DNA of 64,000 nucleotides from Petrosia ficiformis (Eukaryota; Porifera; Demospongiae; Haplosclerida; Petrosiidae): NCBI GenBank assembly GCA_947044365.1, contig OX345639.1, positions 124,001 to 188,000 of the forward strand, read 5' to 3'. Shown piece by piece: positions 27,824 to 39,198 of this stretch (position 1 is its first letter; each line of letters starts with the position of its first letter). The notes under the pieces were generated by a model. It saw only the letters and a program-made list of their open reading frames with translations, ran no database searches and was not told where the DNA came from. The position numbers and the translations under genes were made by a program.

Positions 27824-29158
27824 ATGTCTGCTTGCCCCTTGATCATTGTACTGCTCCTGTTGACATCTTGTCTATCATCAGCTGAAGAAACATGTAATAA
27901 TGATGGTGATGAGTGTAATGAACAAGCTAAATTCCTCACTGAAGGTGATGTTAATCTACCTTTAGGTCAGGGATATAAACTCTCCGATACAAATATTCTC
28001 ATAACATTGGCACTTGGTAAAGCACTGTATGAAGGTGATGAACTATCGAAATGTGTAGTTGATACGTCAATTCAAGAAACCCGTTCAGAATTAACATCAC
28101 TTGATGAAACACGCGAGCTGTATAATCACCTAGCTATACAAGGTCACATTGGTGCTAATTTTGCCAAACTTTTCTCTCTTCAAGCATCACTCGAATCGTT
28201 ACTTGATATAAAGGACTGGTCTAATGCTGAAGTACGAAGTGCCACTATTGATTATGCAGAATATGTGAAATTTCTTGTGATCGATTTAGGATGCTTGGAG
28301 AATGTAAAATTCACAAAACAGTTTCAGGAAGATCTTGATGCACTTGAAGAAACAATAATAGACCCACATCTCCAGTCAAGTTGGTATTACTATGAGAAGT
28401 TTATTAATCATTATGGAAGTCACATAGTCAATAGAGTTGCTCTAGGATCAAGATTACAGTATTTTGCAACAGCTGATATTGATAAGAAATATAGTGAAAA
28501 GCAGTTTCAAGCACGTGTGTGTGCTGGTTTTAACGAGACATTAGATTCAATTGGTCTACAAGGATGTGATGGGATTAGCGATGATGATCGAAAGAATTCT
28601 ACTCAACTTACAATGGCAACCCGTTCTTATATTCGCGGTGGTGATCCTACCATTCGTAACCAACTGGTCACAGGAGGTTTAGATGCAGCCACTATCAAGA
28701 AGTTCATGGACTCTGCTGCTCAATACCCAAATCCTATTGACTATTCTTTTGTATCATTATGGCACTTGTTTCCAGACAATAAGAGACAACAGGCTATTAA
28801 TTTACAGGATTTCTATGAAGGCTACCTCCAAACAAATTGTCAGTACTTAGCTATTGGGGACACCACTTTACAACAGTTTCACCAGATAGGCCAAGAGCAT
28901 CTAGTGTGTTCCATAGCTTCTGAGGGTTGCCATAGCGACTCTGATTGTCATTATAGCCTTTCGCATTTTGGATGTATGTGCTACGGCCCATCTTGTGTGC
29001 AATATGATGATAAAGGTCGACCAGAGATTAGAGAAAAGATCAATGGATCTCTCTATGATCATGTCAATCAATATTGTTATATGAGTCTTAAAACGTGTCA
29101 GTGTAAAAATCCTGAGAGGAATCACATTGTCTGGCCAACCGGTAATATTGATGTGTAA
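27824..29158 (+). CDS. Secreted MACPF (perforin-like) protein, single exon
   Basis: Membrane attack complex/perforin family; members oligomerise and insert beta-hairpins into membranes in immunity, predation or development. Residues 1-20 are a signal peptide (hydrophobic LIIVLLLLTSCLSSA). The MACPF signature is NHYGSHIVNRVALGSR, with YGSH at 197-200; the usual GG after the motif is GS here. The C-terminal part (about 350-444) is cysteine-rich (CHSDSDC, CMCYGPSC, KTCQC) and could be a membrane-recognition domain. It is 444 residues, somewhat short for the family. No intron interrupts it in a region where every neighbour has introns, which could reflect retroposition, transfer or loss. A cytolytic role versus a structural or developmental one cannot be decided. 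Confidence 0.85.
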   Translation: MSACPLIIVLLLLTSCLSSAEETCNNDGDECNEQAKFLTEGDVNLPLGQGYKLSDTNILITLALGKALYEGDELSKCVVDTSIQETRSELTSLDETRELYNHLAIQGHIGANFAKLFSLQASLESLLDIKDWSNAEVRSATIDYAEYVKFLVIDLGCLENVKFTKQFQEDLDALEETIIDPHLQSSWYYYEKFINHYGSHIVNRVALGSRLQYFATADIDKKYSEKQFQARVCAGFNETLDSIGLQGCDGISDDDRKNSTQLTMATRSYIRGGDPTIRNQLVTGGLDAATIKKFMDSAAQYPNPIDYSFVSLWHLFPDNKRQQAINLQDFYEGYLQTNCQYLAIGDTTLQQFHQIGQEHLVCSIASEGCHSDSDCHYSLSHFGCMCYGPSCVQYDDKGRPEIREKINGSLYDHVNQYCYMSLKTCQCKNPERNHIVWPTGNIDV

Positions 29159-29235
29159 ACTCAAAAACTCAATTTTTTGATTTTTTGTAATTTGTAAGTA
29201 AAAGAAAATTTCAAAACCAAGTATTAACACAGCTA

Positions 29236-30451
29236 CTAAATATTAATATATTTATATTTCCTGATACAGTATATAGATATTAGTATAGATATTAATAATA
29301 CTAGAATAGGAATAATAAGGAATGTACCAGGAACTGTATAATACTCTAGTCTACCATATAATTCATATTCTATTGTGATATCATGATCATGTAATATATC
29401 ACCTATTACATGATAATTATCATGATTTAATGATAATATACATGTGTTATCATTAGTTGTTATATTACATGTCATGATATTATTATGTTGAGCTGTGTCT
29501 AGTTTTACATCAGTCAATATTGCATTCTCTTCTCCATTGATTTCCTCATCAACTATATATCTCACATCGTAATAACCAGGTTTATTAAACACACATTTGA
29601 ATGTGTGATTATATGGTGAGGATGATGAATTGAGTGTTACATGTGTTGTACAAACTGGTTCTGTATATTCTTCAGTATAACGAACTACATTGACTGTAAA
29701 CCCACTTCCACTGGGTCCTGCAATGTTAGTAATATCAACATAGTATTGAGACGCAGTATAGAAATAATCCGTAGTTATACCTGGTCCTTGTGATAATGTT
29801 TGTGTGATAGTAATGTTAGTACTATTAACACTCATATGTTTCACCAGGTAGATGATAACATTATCATGACTGTTATGTGTTGATGTACTCTTGATCTTAA
29901 TATTACCATACGGGCCACCATTAACCTCTCCAATATACACAGTGTATGGTGCTTGAAATATTTCAACAGTAGAAAATGTTGTAGGTTGTGGAGGTACTAT
30001 GAAATATAATCCAATACTTAGGAAACCACTGATACTGATTAGTAACAGTAGAGTTGTGACTATTGAAATCACACAACAAACTATTATACGTTTTTTAATA
30101 TTTTTTGGCGGAAGAATAGTAGTGACTGGATGATTTTTGTCATTAATACTACCATAAGTTCCTACAGATGTTTTTCCTTTGAAACCAGTAACTACTTCAT
30201 ATGTAACTGGATTTCCTAAATGGTAATTCTGTCCTTCTGAAGGAGATGTGCTATGAATTGATTGATTAGAATCAGATGAAGTAGAAATCTGTGTGAGTAA
30301 TTTCTGACTTTCTTCATCAATGCTTGAGGAAGAGTGTGAATGAACTAATGAGTATAGGAAATAATATCTGAATGAATTACATACATATTATATACTGCTA
30401 AAAATAATAGGTCAGATACTTACCATCAGTGTCAGAGTTTATTTTGGCCAT
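29236..30451 (-). CDS. Two-pass membrane glycoprotein, type A1
   Basis: Two exons: MAKINSDTD (ATG 30449-30451), then an exon joining at about 30350 (VHSHSSSSIDEESQKLL). The cytoplasmic part is Ser/Thr-rich, about 100 residues, and ends PPKNIKKR before span 1 (IIVCCVISIVTTLLLLISI). The ectodomain begins FQAPYTVYIGEVNGG and contains repeated sequons (NSTNITIT, NSSSSPYNHT, NITTND), the GPSGSGFTVNV strand, CVFNKPGYYDVRY and the CNITTNDNTCILSL cysteine pair. Span 2 is FLIIPILVLLISILISIYCI, followed by RKYKYINI. It differs from A2 (37146-38882) by only about ten residues from PPKNIKKR to span 2, while the cytoplasmic regions are unrelated. Function unknown. Confidence 0.85.
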
Positions 30452-30678
30452 AGCAAGCAACTTCTGAACTGTATAGTTTTGCTGACTAGGACCAGGTCTA
30501 TTGCTGATAGTGCTTATGATATCACAACTGTGTAGTAGTTAAGTGGCTTCACACACTACTATAATAATATATGACCACAGAAGGTCATGTAACACTTGGT
30601 AGATCTACTTTTAATTATCGTAATAATCAACACTAATAGTTTCTATAATAAAAATTGTGTTTAAAACTTATAAAACAA

Positions 30679-31801
30679 TTATATAATTACTTTACATATT
30701 CTTATTACAAGTAATAATAATAATAATATTGTGGATATTATCAATGCTATGGAGAAACCAACTGGAATCCAAAATACAGCATCTCTTCCTTCAATTATTT
30801 CAGCATGTATCTGTATATGAATTGGTGGCAATATAGCGATAATATGATATGTTCCCTGATAATTACAACTCAGCTGAATCGAACAAGTTGTATTAGTACT
30901 ATACAGTACACATGCTAATGAAGTCAACATTTTGTTGTAATATTCAACATCTAATATTTCGTATGTCAAGACACCCTCTTGTATTCCATTACCACTGAAG
31001 TCAAAACCATAGTATCCCATCTCATCAGAGGCACAATTGAAAGGTATCACTGAACTATTGCCTATCACTTTAAAACCACTACTACAGATAATGTGGTCAT
31101 TTACTATTGATACACTGATATTAATCAAATATTCCATTGCTCCTGTTATGTTAACTGTATAGTTGAAGCCACCAGCAACATATCGTGTTCGTAAAGATTC
31201 TGTAAGAGATTGGTTAATTGTAAATGATGGATTGCTTTTCTTTTTGATTTCTTTTGACAAAACTATAGTGACATTGTCATTTAAAAATTCATAATCTGTA
31301 GTGAGATTCACTTTACTATGCTCATGTCCCTTGATATCTCCAATATACACAGCATACAATAAATCAGATCCTGGTTGTGCATTGTATATAGCTGTAATAG
31401 ATTTCGTTTGAGTTGAAGTCTTCACTGTTGTGTACAGAAATCCAAATGGTACACTTATGATAAGAAACATAGCAGAGATTATTAATCCAATAACAATTAA
31501 CCAGAACCATTTATCTCTACACACTTTATGAATAGATGAAGGTGGAGGAGGAGGAATATATGGTGCAACAGCCAAATTATCTAGTTCATTATCTCTATTC
31601 GGAATTAGTTCTTTAGTTTCACCACACTGCATCTCTTCTTCAATACAGATCTGTCTTCCATTTTGTATATGTAATTCTGTTCTGTTCGGATCAAATTCAT
31701 TTTCTTCATGATCTGTTGTCACTAAATAAAGCATATATATATCATATTATAGAAAAATAAAATGAGTTCTACCTACCATATCTGTAAGATAAATCTGACA
31801 T
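30679..31801 (-). CDS. Two-pass membrane glycoprotein, type B1
   Basis: Exon 1 gives MSDLSYRYV (ATG 31799-31801), exon 2 the rest. The cytoplasmic region has acidic stretches, YIPPPPPSS and the juxtamembrane HKVCRDKWF. Span 1 is FWLIVIGLIISAMFLIISVP. The ectodomain carries YAVYIGDIKGHEHSKVNL, NDNVTIVLSKEI, NYTVNITG, CSSGFKVIGNSS, NCASDEMGYYGFDF and a distal cysteine pair CVLYSTNTTCSIQL. Span 2 is about ALIISTILLLLLLVI, tail RICKVII. The proline run could bind SH3, WW or EVH1 domains. It is related to B2 and B3 but clearly more diverged from them than they are from each other. Confidence 0.85.
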
Positions 31802-33194
31802 ATCAGAATAATTCACTCCAGTAATTAATGTAAACTGTTAAAGCTGATCATGTATATAAGTAATAATATATAAGTGATATAGATAACAAACCTATGGGTT
31901 CAATATGCAGTGTCTAATCCAGTTCTTCAAGAAATGTGCAGTATCATTGTCATATATATGTAAGGTACAAATAATGACTATCATTATTAAAAGTAAATAT
32001 ATTCATAACTATTATTTGTGTCATGTTATATGACAACAACATAATAGTATAAAGTTTAATTAGGCTTATATATAGTTTCAAAGAACTTATGAATATTATT
32101 TCAGAACAGTGATGTTAATTGAAATACAATTTCTGTTTTTTTTAACGTACAAAAGCTCACTGTTACTAATATTCATAACTATTATGTGTGTCACATTATA
32201 TTACACCAACATAATAGTATAAAGTTTAATTCGGCTTAGTGTCACCTATGAATAACAATTTCAAAGAATTACTAATTGAAATACAATTTCCATTTTAATG
32301 TGCAATGAATATTGTAGCATGAAGATCAGTAATATACTATATATTTAATTTGGTATGTCAACCACTACAATATACTTGATATGACATAAGAGTACATAAT
32401 GACATTTCAGATTTCATTTCAAGTGGATGTGAAACAGACATATCTTGTACTGAAATATTGTCATGGACAAACATATTCTTGTATTTGTAATTATAAAAAT
32501 CTTTCCTGTACTTCAGCTATAGTACAGAACAAACTATTATACATATTTATATAACATGTATGTGTATATAAAAATATAAATGGCATAAATTAAGTTGAGA
32601 TTGTAAATTAGATCTAGTTCTATTTTCTATTCATTTTTTGCTATTGTTTGCTGAAGAGAGCTAAATGTTTCTGGCACTGCAAATATATTCCTGTTTAAAA
32701 TATTACAATGAATAGAACTCTTTCCTAAATCAATACTTTGATGATGTCAAGATACTACAGATCTGTGATACAGTTATTGTCCCTATGTTATCGGGTACAA
32801 GACCATATTCAGTATATTATGTAGGTATACTTACAACAATCACACATTTTAAAAGTACTTTCTATTGATTTGTATTGATATTTCCTGATAGATATATATT
32901 AGTATAACACTAGAATAAGAATAAAAAGGAATGTACTAGGAACTGTATTTCTTATTATTATTATGAACTCTGTGTACAGTTTGTTGTCTAGTACAAAGGA
33001 CTGAATATAGTGCTGAGATTGCTGCGATATCATAACTGTAGTATCATGTGTATTAGATAATGATAATTTAGATATGCTGATAAGTCTAGTTGAGCAAACA
33101 TTACTAAATAAGTCACTTCAGATCACGTGATATATATAACTATTATAATAACACAAAGATCACACTTGTAATATTTACACACACATACATGATT
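31802..33194. other. Intergenic DNA between B1 and B2: duplicated upstream sequence
   Basis: About 31850-32340 matches the region upstream of B2 (34380-34870), including CTATGGGTTCAATAT and an internal duplication of ATTCATAACTATTAT (about 32000 and 32170). The last part (about 32970-33195) is nearly identical to 35350-35575, the flank of B3. No complete gene was found. A decayed type A fragment lies inside. Confidence 0.75.
32862..32955 (-). pseudogene. Decayed type A glycoprotein fragment (3' end)
   Basis: GATTTGTATTGATATTTCCT followed by ACTAGAATAAGAATAAAAAG and GGAATGTACTAGGAACTGTA aligns with the last coding bases and 3' end of A1/A2 (span 2 region). The rest of the gene is missing. Confidence 0.6.
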
Positions 33195-34311
33195 TTAATA
33201 TACTTTACATATTCTTATTGATAATACTATTAATAATGGTATTGTGAATAGTAACAACAGAATAATGAAACCAGCAGGAAACCCAAACATAGCAATTCTT
33301 CCATCAATTGCAACGTGTATCTCTATATGGTTTGGGGGCAGCATAGCAATAATGTAATATGTTCCAAAATCAAAGCTACCCAATTCAATTGAGCAAGATC
33401 TTTTAGTTTCGTTCAGTACACATTTTAGTGAAGTTGTATTGTTGTTGTAATATCCAACATCTAATATTTCATATGTCAACACACCCTCTTGTTTTCCATC
33501 ACCACTGGAATAAAAACCATAGTATCCCATCTCATCAGAGGTACAATTGAAAGGTATTGAACTATTGCCTATCACTTTAAAACCACTACTACAGATAGTG
33601 TGGTCATTTACTATTGATACACTGATGTTAATCAAAGATTCCATTGGACCTGTTATGTTAACTGTATAGTTGAAGCCACCAGCAACATATCGTGTTCGTA
33701 AGGTTTCTCTAAGTGTTTGGTTAATTGTTATTTGAGGACTAGATTTCTTTTTGAGTTCCTTTGACAAAACTACAGTGACGTTGTCATTTACAAAATCATA
33801 ATTTGTAGTGACAGTCACTTTACTATGTTCGTATCCCTTTATATTTCCTATATACACAGCATATAATAATTCAGTTCCAGGCTGTGTATTAAATATAGTG
33901 TTAAAAGACTGTGTTTGACTTGAAATCTTTCTTTTAGTGTATAAAACTCCTAAGGGTGCTCCTGTAATAAGTACAGCAATAGAGATTATTAATCCAATTA
34001 GAATCAGCCTGAAACATTTATCCCTACACACTTTACAAATACGAGGAGGAGAAGGAGGTGGAGGAGGAGGGATGTATGATGGAACAACCAAGTTTTGCAA
34101 GTCATCTTCTGTTGTTTCTGTGGAATCTTTAGTTTGCATCTCTTCTCCATCACAGATCTGTCTTACATTTTGTATCTGTAATTCTGTTCTGTTTGGATCA
34201 AATTCATATTCTTCATGGTCTGTTGTTACTAAATAAAGCATATATAATAGAACAACAAATTGAGTTCTACTTACCATATCTGTACGATAAATCTGACATA
34301 TCAGTGTTCAT
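33195..34311 (-). CDS. Two-pass membrane glycoprotein, type B2
   Basis: Exon 1 MNTDMSDLSYRYV (ATG 34309-34311), then VTTDHEEYEFDPNRTEL in the second exon. The cytoplasmic segment includes DDLQNLVVPSYIPPPPPPSP, then RICKVCRDKC at the membrane, a cysteine cluster that could be palmitoylated. Span 1 is about LILIGLIISIAVLITGAPLG. The ectodomain has YAVYIGNIKGYEHSKVTV, NDNVTVVLSKEL, several NxT/S sites, CSSGFKVIGNSSIPFNC, DEMGYYGFYSSGDG and CVLNETKRSCSIEL. Span 2 is FPAGFIILLLLFTIPLLIVL, tail SIRICKVY. All coding features are intact. It is nearly identical to B3 from the juxtamembrane cysteines onward. Confidence 0.87.
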
Positions 34312-35575
34312 GGAATAATTAACTCCAGTAATTAATGTAAACTATGAAAGATACATATATATATAAGTAATAATATATAAGTGATATAGATAACAAACCT
34401 ATGGGTTCAATATACAGTGTCTAATCCAATTCTTCAAAAAATGTGCAGTATCATTGTCATATATATGTAACATACAAATAATGACTATCATTATTAAAAT
34501 CTCAACTCAATTGTAAATATATTCATAACTATTATTTGTGTCATGTTATATGACAACAACATAATAGTATAAAGTTTAATTAGGCTTATATATAGTTTCA
34601 AAGAACTTATGAATATTGTTTCAGAACAAAGATGTTAATTGAAACACAACTTCTGTTTTGAATATATACAAAAGCACACTGTTACTAATATTCATAACTA
34701 TTATGTGCAACAACATAATAGTATAAGGCTTAGTGTCACCTATGAATAACAATTTCAAAGAATTACTAATTGAAATACAATTTCCATTTTCTTGTGCAAT
34801 GAGTATTGTTACAGATATAAGGAATAGTATGCAATGGTGAAACATTATACTTGATCAGTAATATACTATATATTTAAGTTGGTATGTCAACCACTACATA
34901 TATGACATTAGATTGTGATAAGAGTATATGTACATAATTACATTTCAGATTTCATTTCAGCAAAACACACATTAACTTGTACTGAAATATTGTCATTGAC
35001 GAACATATTCTTGTATTTGTAATTATAAAATTCTTTCCTGTACTTCAGCTATAGGACAGAACAAACTATTATACATATTTATATAATGTGTGTCTGCAAC
35101 GTGTCTATAGAAAATATAAATGGCAGTTGAGATTCCTGATAAAATATTAATGAAGTCACAATGAATAGAGCTGTAACTTGCTCTTTCTTAAATCCATACT
35201 TTGATGATGTCAAGATACAGTTATTGTCCCTAAGTCATCAGGTACAAGAACATATTCCATTTGTATTTATATTTCCTGATACAGTATATAGATATTAGTA
35301 TAAATATTAATAACATTAGGAATATACTATCTCTTGTTATAATTATGAACCCTGTGTACAGTTGTTGTCTAGTACAAAGGACTGAATATAGTGCTGATAT
35401 TGCTGCAATATCATAACTGTAGTATCATGTGTATTAGATAATGATAATTTAGATATGCTGATAAGTCTAGTTGAGCAAACATTACTAAATAAGTCACTTC
35501 AGATCACGTGATATATATAACTATTATAATAACACAAAGATCACACTTGTAATATTTACACACACATACATGATT
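34312..35575. other. Intergenic DNA between B2 and B3, duplicated flank
   Basis: Continues the segmental duplication described for B1-B2. 34380-34990 corresponds to 31870-32500 with deletions, and 35350-35575 to 32970-33195. The small open frame at 34621-34845 is not conserved in the other copy and is not called. Confidence 0.75.
35261..35335 (-). pseudogene. Decayed type A glycoprotein fragment (3' end), second copy
   Basis: TTTATATTTCCTGATACAGT followed by ATATAGATATTAGTATAAAT matches the end of A1 closely but stops within about 75 bp. It sits at the same position relative to B3 as the 32862 fragment does to B2, so the duplicated unit included it. Confidence 0.6.
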
Positions 35576-36778
35576 TTAATATACTTTACATATTCTTATT
35601 GATAATACTATTAATAATGGTATTGTGAATAGTAACAACAGAATAATGAAACCAGCAGGAAACCCAAACATAGCAATTCTTCCATCAATTGCAATGTGTA
35701 TCTCTATATGGTTTGGGGGCAGCATAGCAATAATGTAATATGTTCCAAAATCAAAGCTACCCAATTCAATGGAGCAAGATCTTTTAGTTTCGTTCAGTAC
35801 ACATTTTAGTGAAGTTGTATTATTGTTGTAATATCCAACATCTAATATTTCATATGTCAACACACCCTCTTGTTTTCCATCACCACTGGAATAAAAACCA
35901 TAGTATCCCATCTCATCAGAGGTACAATTGAAAGGTATTGAACTATTGCCTATCACTTTAAAACCACTACTACAGATAGTGTGGTCATTTACTATTGATA
36001 CACTGATGTTAATCAAAGATTCCATTGGACCTGTTATGTTAACTGTATAGTTGAAGCCACCAGCAACATATCGTGTTCGTAAGGTTTCTCTAAGTGTTTG
36101 GTTAATTGTTATTTGAGGACTAACTTTCCTTTTGAGTTCCTTTGACAAAACTATAGTGACTTTGTCATTTACAAAATCATAATTTGTAGTGACAGTCACT
36201 TTACTATGTTCGTATCCCTTTATATTTCCTATGTACACAGCATATAATAATTCAGTTCCAGGCTGTGTATTAAATATAGTGTTAAAAGACTGTGTTTGAC
36301 TTGAAATCTTTCTTTTAGTGTATAAAAAATCCTAAGGGTGCTCCTGTAATAAGTACAGCACTAGAGATTATTAATCCAATTAGAATCAGCCAGAAACATT
36401 TATCCCTACACACTTTACAAATACGAGGAGGAGAAGGAGGTGGAGGAGGAGGTGGAGGAGGAGGGATCTGCAAGTTTTGCAAGTCATCTTCCAATTGTGT
36501 TTCTATATCAATTGGTCTGGGATTTACTGAACAATAATCTCTCTGTTTTGATTTGACAAGTAGTTGATGTTTTCCTTTATCATTATCATCATCATGATCA
36601 TTCACAAGTTGTGTCAGTGGATTTGTAGGCATTGCTGAATTTTCTCTCTCAAAATCTGCACTTTGATGGTGTTCTACCCCTACATAATAATGAATACATA
36701 ATGCTTTATCAAACAATATACTAGTAAATTACCATATGAATAGGGCAAATTTGAAGGAGTATCAGTGTTGAAAGACAT
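35576..36778 (-). pseudogene. Two-pass membrane glycoprotein, type B3, frameshifted
   Basis: Exon 1 MSFNTDTPSNLPYSY (ATG 36776-36778). Exon 2 gives GVEHHQSADFERENSA, QLEDDLQNLQ, a run of ten prolines and SPPRICKVCRDKC, then span 1 up to LITGAPLGF. Near 36322-36330 it reads GTATAAAAAATCC where B2 has GTATAAAACTCC. The net extra base ends the frame just after span 1. Beyond that point the ectodomain, span 2 and tail are open and differ from B2 by only about five residues. Either a very young pseudogene, an allele, or an error in a homopolymer. If translated as is, only a truncated one-span product would result. Confidence 0.75.
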
Positions 36779-37145
36779 CTATTCTTCTTGACCATAGAGC
36801 TTGATGTAGTCAGTCAAATTAGCATGTCTGTTAACTATCACATGATCATGACATGATTATCACTACAAGACACATCCGAATCAGCAAAGTTAGCAAAGAG
36901 ATTATAAGAGACCATTAACTTTACAGATAATAGTTAGATCAGTATAAATGATTGAGAATTGCTTGACAAATTAGACATCAACTCAAAGCTGAACTTACAG
37001 GTGGCACAACTCATGCTAATTATTTCAAGTGACAAAAACATTAATTAAAGTATAATTATATACAACAATAAAAAATGAATTAACAAACAAAACGTCATTA
37101 CAAGAATGATACAATCATGACCTTGAGCTCCACATTAACACATAT
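36779..37145. other. Intergenic DNA between B3 and A2
   Basis: No gene or clear repeat. It contains ATCACATGATCATGACATGA near 36838, a cluster of the CATGTGA-type words common in this window. It should include the B3 promoter. Confidence 0.5.
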
Positions 37146-38882
37146 TCATATATTTAAAGTATTTCCTACAGATTTGTATTTATGTTTCCTGATACAGTAT
37201 ATAGATATCACTATAGATATTAATAATACTAGAATAGGAATAATAAGGAATGTACCAGGAACTGCATAATACTCTAGTCTACCATGTAATTCATATTCTA
37301 TTGTGATATCATTATCATGTAATATATCACCTATTACATGATAATTATCATGATTTAATGATAATATACATGTGTTATCATTAGTTGTTATATTACATGT
37401 CATGATATTATTATGTTGAGCTGTGTCTAGTTTTACATCAGTCAATATTGCATTCTCTTCTCCATTGATTTCCTCATCAACTATATATCTCACATCGTAA
37501 TAACCAGGTTTATTAAACACACATTTGAATGTGTGATTATATGGTGAGGATGATGAATTGAGTGTTACGTGTGTTGTACAAACTGTTTCTGTATATTCTT
37601 CAGTATAACGAAGTACATTGACTGTGAACCCACTTCCACTGGGTCCTGCAATGTTAGTAATATCAACACAGTATTGAGACCCAGTATAGAAATAATCCGT
37701 AGTTATACCTGGTCCTTGTGATAATGTTTGTGTGATAGTAATGTTAGTACTATTAACACTCATATGTTTCACCAGGTAGATGATAACATTATCATGACTG
37801 TTATGTGTTGATGTACTCTTGATCTTAATATTACCATACGGGCCACCATTAACCTCTCCAATGTACACAGTATAAGGTGCTTGAAATATTTCAACAGTAG
37901 AAAATGTTGTAGGTTGTGGAGGTACTATGAAATATAATCCAATACTTAGGAAACCACTGATACTGATTAGTAACAGTAGAGTTGTGACTATTGAAATCAC
38001 ACAACAAACTATTATACGTTTTTTAATATTTTTTGGCGGAACGATAGTAGTGACTTGAATGTTTTCATCATTTTCATCATGTTGTTCTTCATTTCCAACT
38101 CCTTTTGTTGTTGAACACTTGTGATCTTTTGGTATATGCTCGTTAGGAGGAACATATTCAGACTTGGTATTCATAGAAGCTGGCTCATCTGGAACTGTAA
38201 GGCAATTAATTATGTAAATCTGTGTTAAATGTAACACATAACACAGGCAAATAGACATGTACACAAATTAATGGTTCCTCAGTACAGTCTTTTCAGGATT
38301 TTCATCCAATTTAAGTGAAATAAGAACATAGTTAATAACATATATGACATTAATAATTATCAATACTGATTGATTTCTAGTTATTATCCCAAACACACAT
38401 ATTATTTCATTACAACTTGATAAGTTGATATACAGAAGTAGAATTTCTAATTTTCATTATAAGCATGATTAATATGAAAGTACAAATGTATTATCCATTA
38501 GAACCATAATAATGCAAGAATTATAAAAAAACATTTTCAATAAAAACGAAAGATGTAAAACCCAAAAAGCATGTGAACAAGGTTGGGAAGCTAACGCAAG
38601 ACCCAAAATTAAACAAACCACTTCCATATAACCCTACATAATTACTTACACCGCTGTAAGTACTGCTAACATAAAGTTTAGCACTATGATAAATATACAT
38701 AGGTGAATTGAAGGAAACATACAACTGATATAATCAAACTAACAAATTGTAACTTTACAGTGTATTCCACATAACTTACCTAAATATTGTGATGATGATT
38801 CCTGATCCAACTCATCCGACTCATCCGACTCATCCAACTGACCGAACTGATCCAACTGCAACAGCCTATCACTTTCAGCCAT
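37146..38882 (-). CDS. Two-pass membrane glycoprotein, type A2
   Basis: Exon 1 (about 38779-38882) encodes MAESDRLLQLDQFGQ followed by an Asp/Glu/Ser repeat LDESDESDELDQ from 9-bp DNA repeats. After an intron of about 580 bp, exon 2 begins VPDEPASMNTKSEYVPPNEH and reaches VTTIVPPKNIKKR and span 1. From there the protein is almost the same as A1. Notable differences are a cysteine in SQYCVDITN, where A1 has tyrosine, and a longer C-tail RKHKYKSVGNTLNI. The cytoplasmic N-terminus has no similarity to A1. Ectodomain sequons and cysteine pairs are intact. Function unknown. Confidence 0.85.
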
Positions 38883-39198
38883 TGTAAATTCAGGAAGCAG
38901 ATTTGTGCTCATGTGACAGTTTCATCATGCAATAGGTTATATGTATTCCCATGTTGCATCATTTCCTGCACCCACACATTCAGTTTATTTTTATATTCAG
39001 TAGCAGATCTTAAATTGCTGAAAGAATACAAACCCTTTCCAACTGCTCTCCATCCCCATTTAGATTGAGTCAACACAATAATATTTATATATCTCCATAC
39101 ACTCACACGTTCTAAATATTTAATTATCATATTGTGTGTCTGTGTGTGTGTCTGTGTGTTCGCAAAAATTTGGGAAAACTAGTAACATTGGCAGCTCG

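Noticed and set aside
28901..29230. Antisense 109-codon frame over the MACPF 3' end
   Set aside because: Shadow of a well-supported coding exon on the other strand.
34621..34845. Small frame with a hydrophobic N-terminus between B2 and B3
   Set aside because: The duplicated counterpart near 32100-32330 does not keep it open, so it is probably chance.
38521..38724. 67-codon frame in the long A2 intron
   Set aside because: No counterpart in A1 and no splice sites placing it in frame with A2.
38909..39130. 73-codon minus-strand frame upstream of A2
   Set aside because: It contains protein-like words (SKWGWRAVGKG) but has no splice connection, family motif or duplicate in the cluster. Left uncalled; possibly an old insertion.
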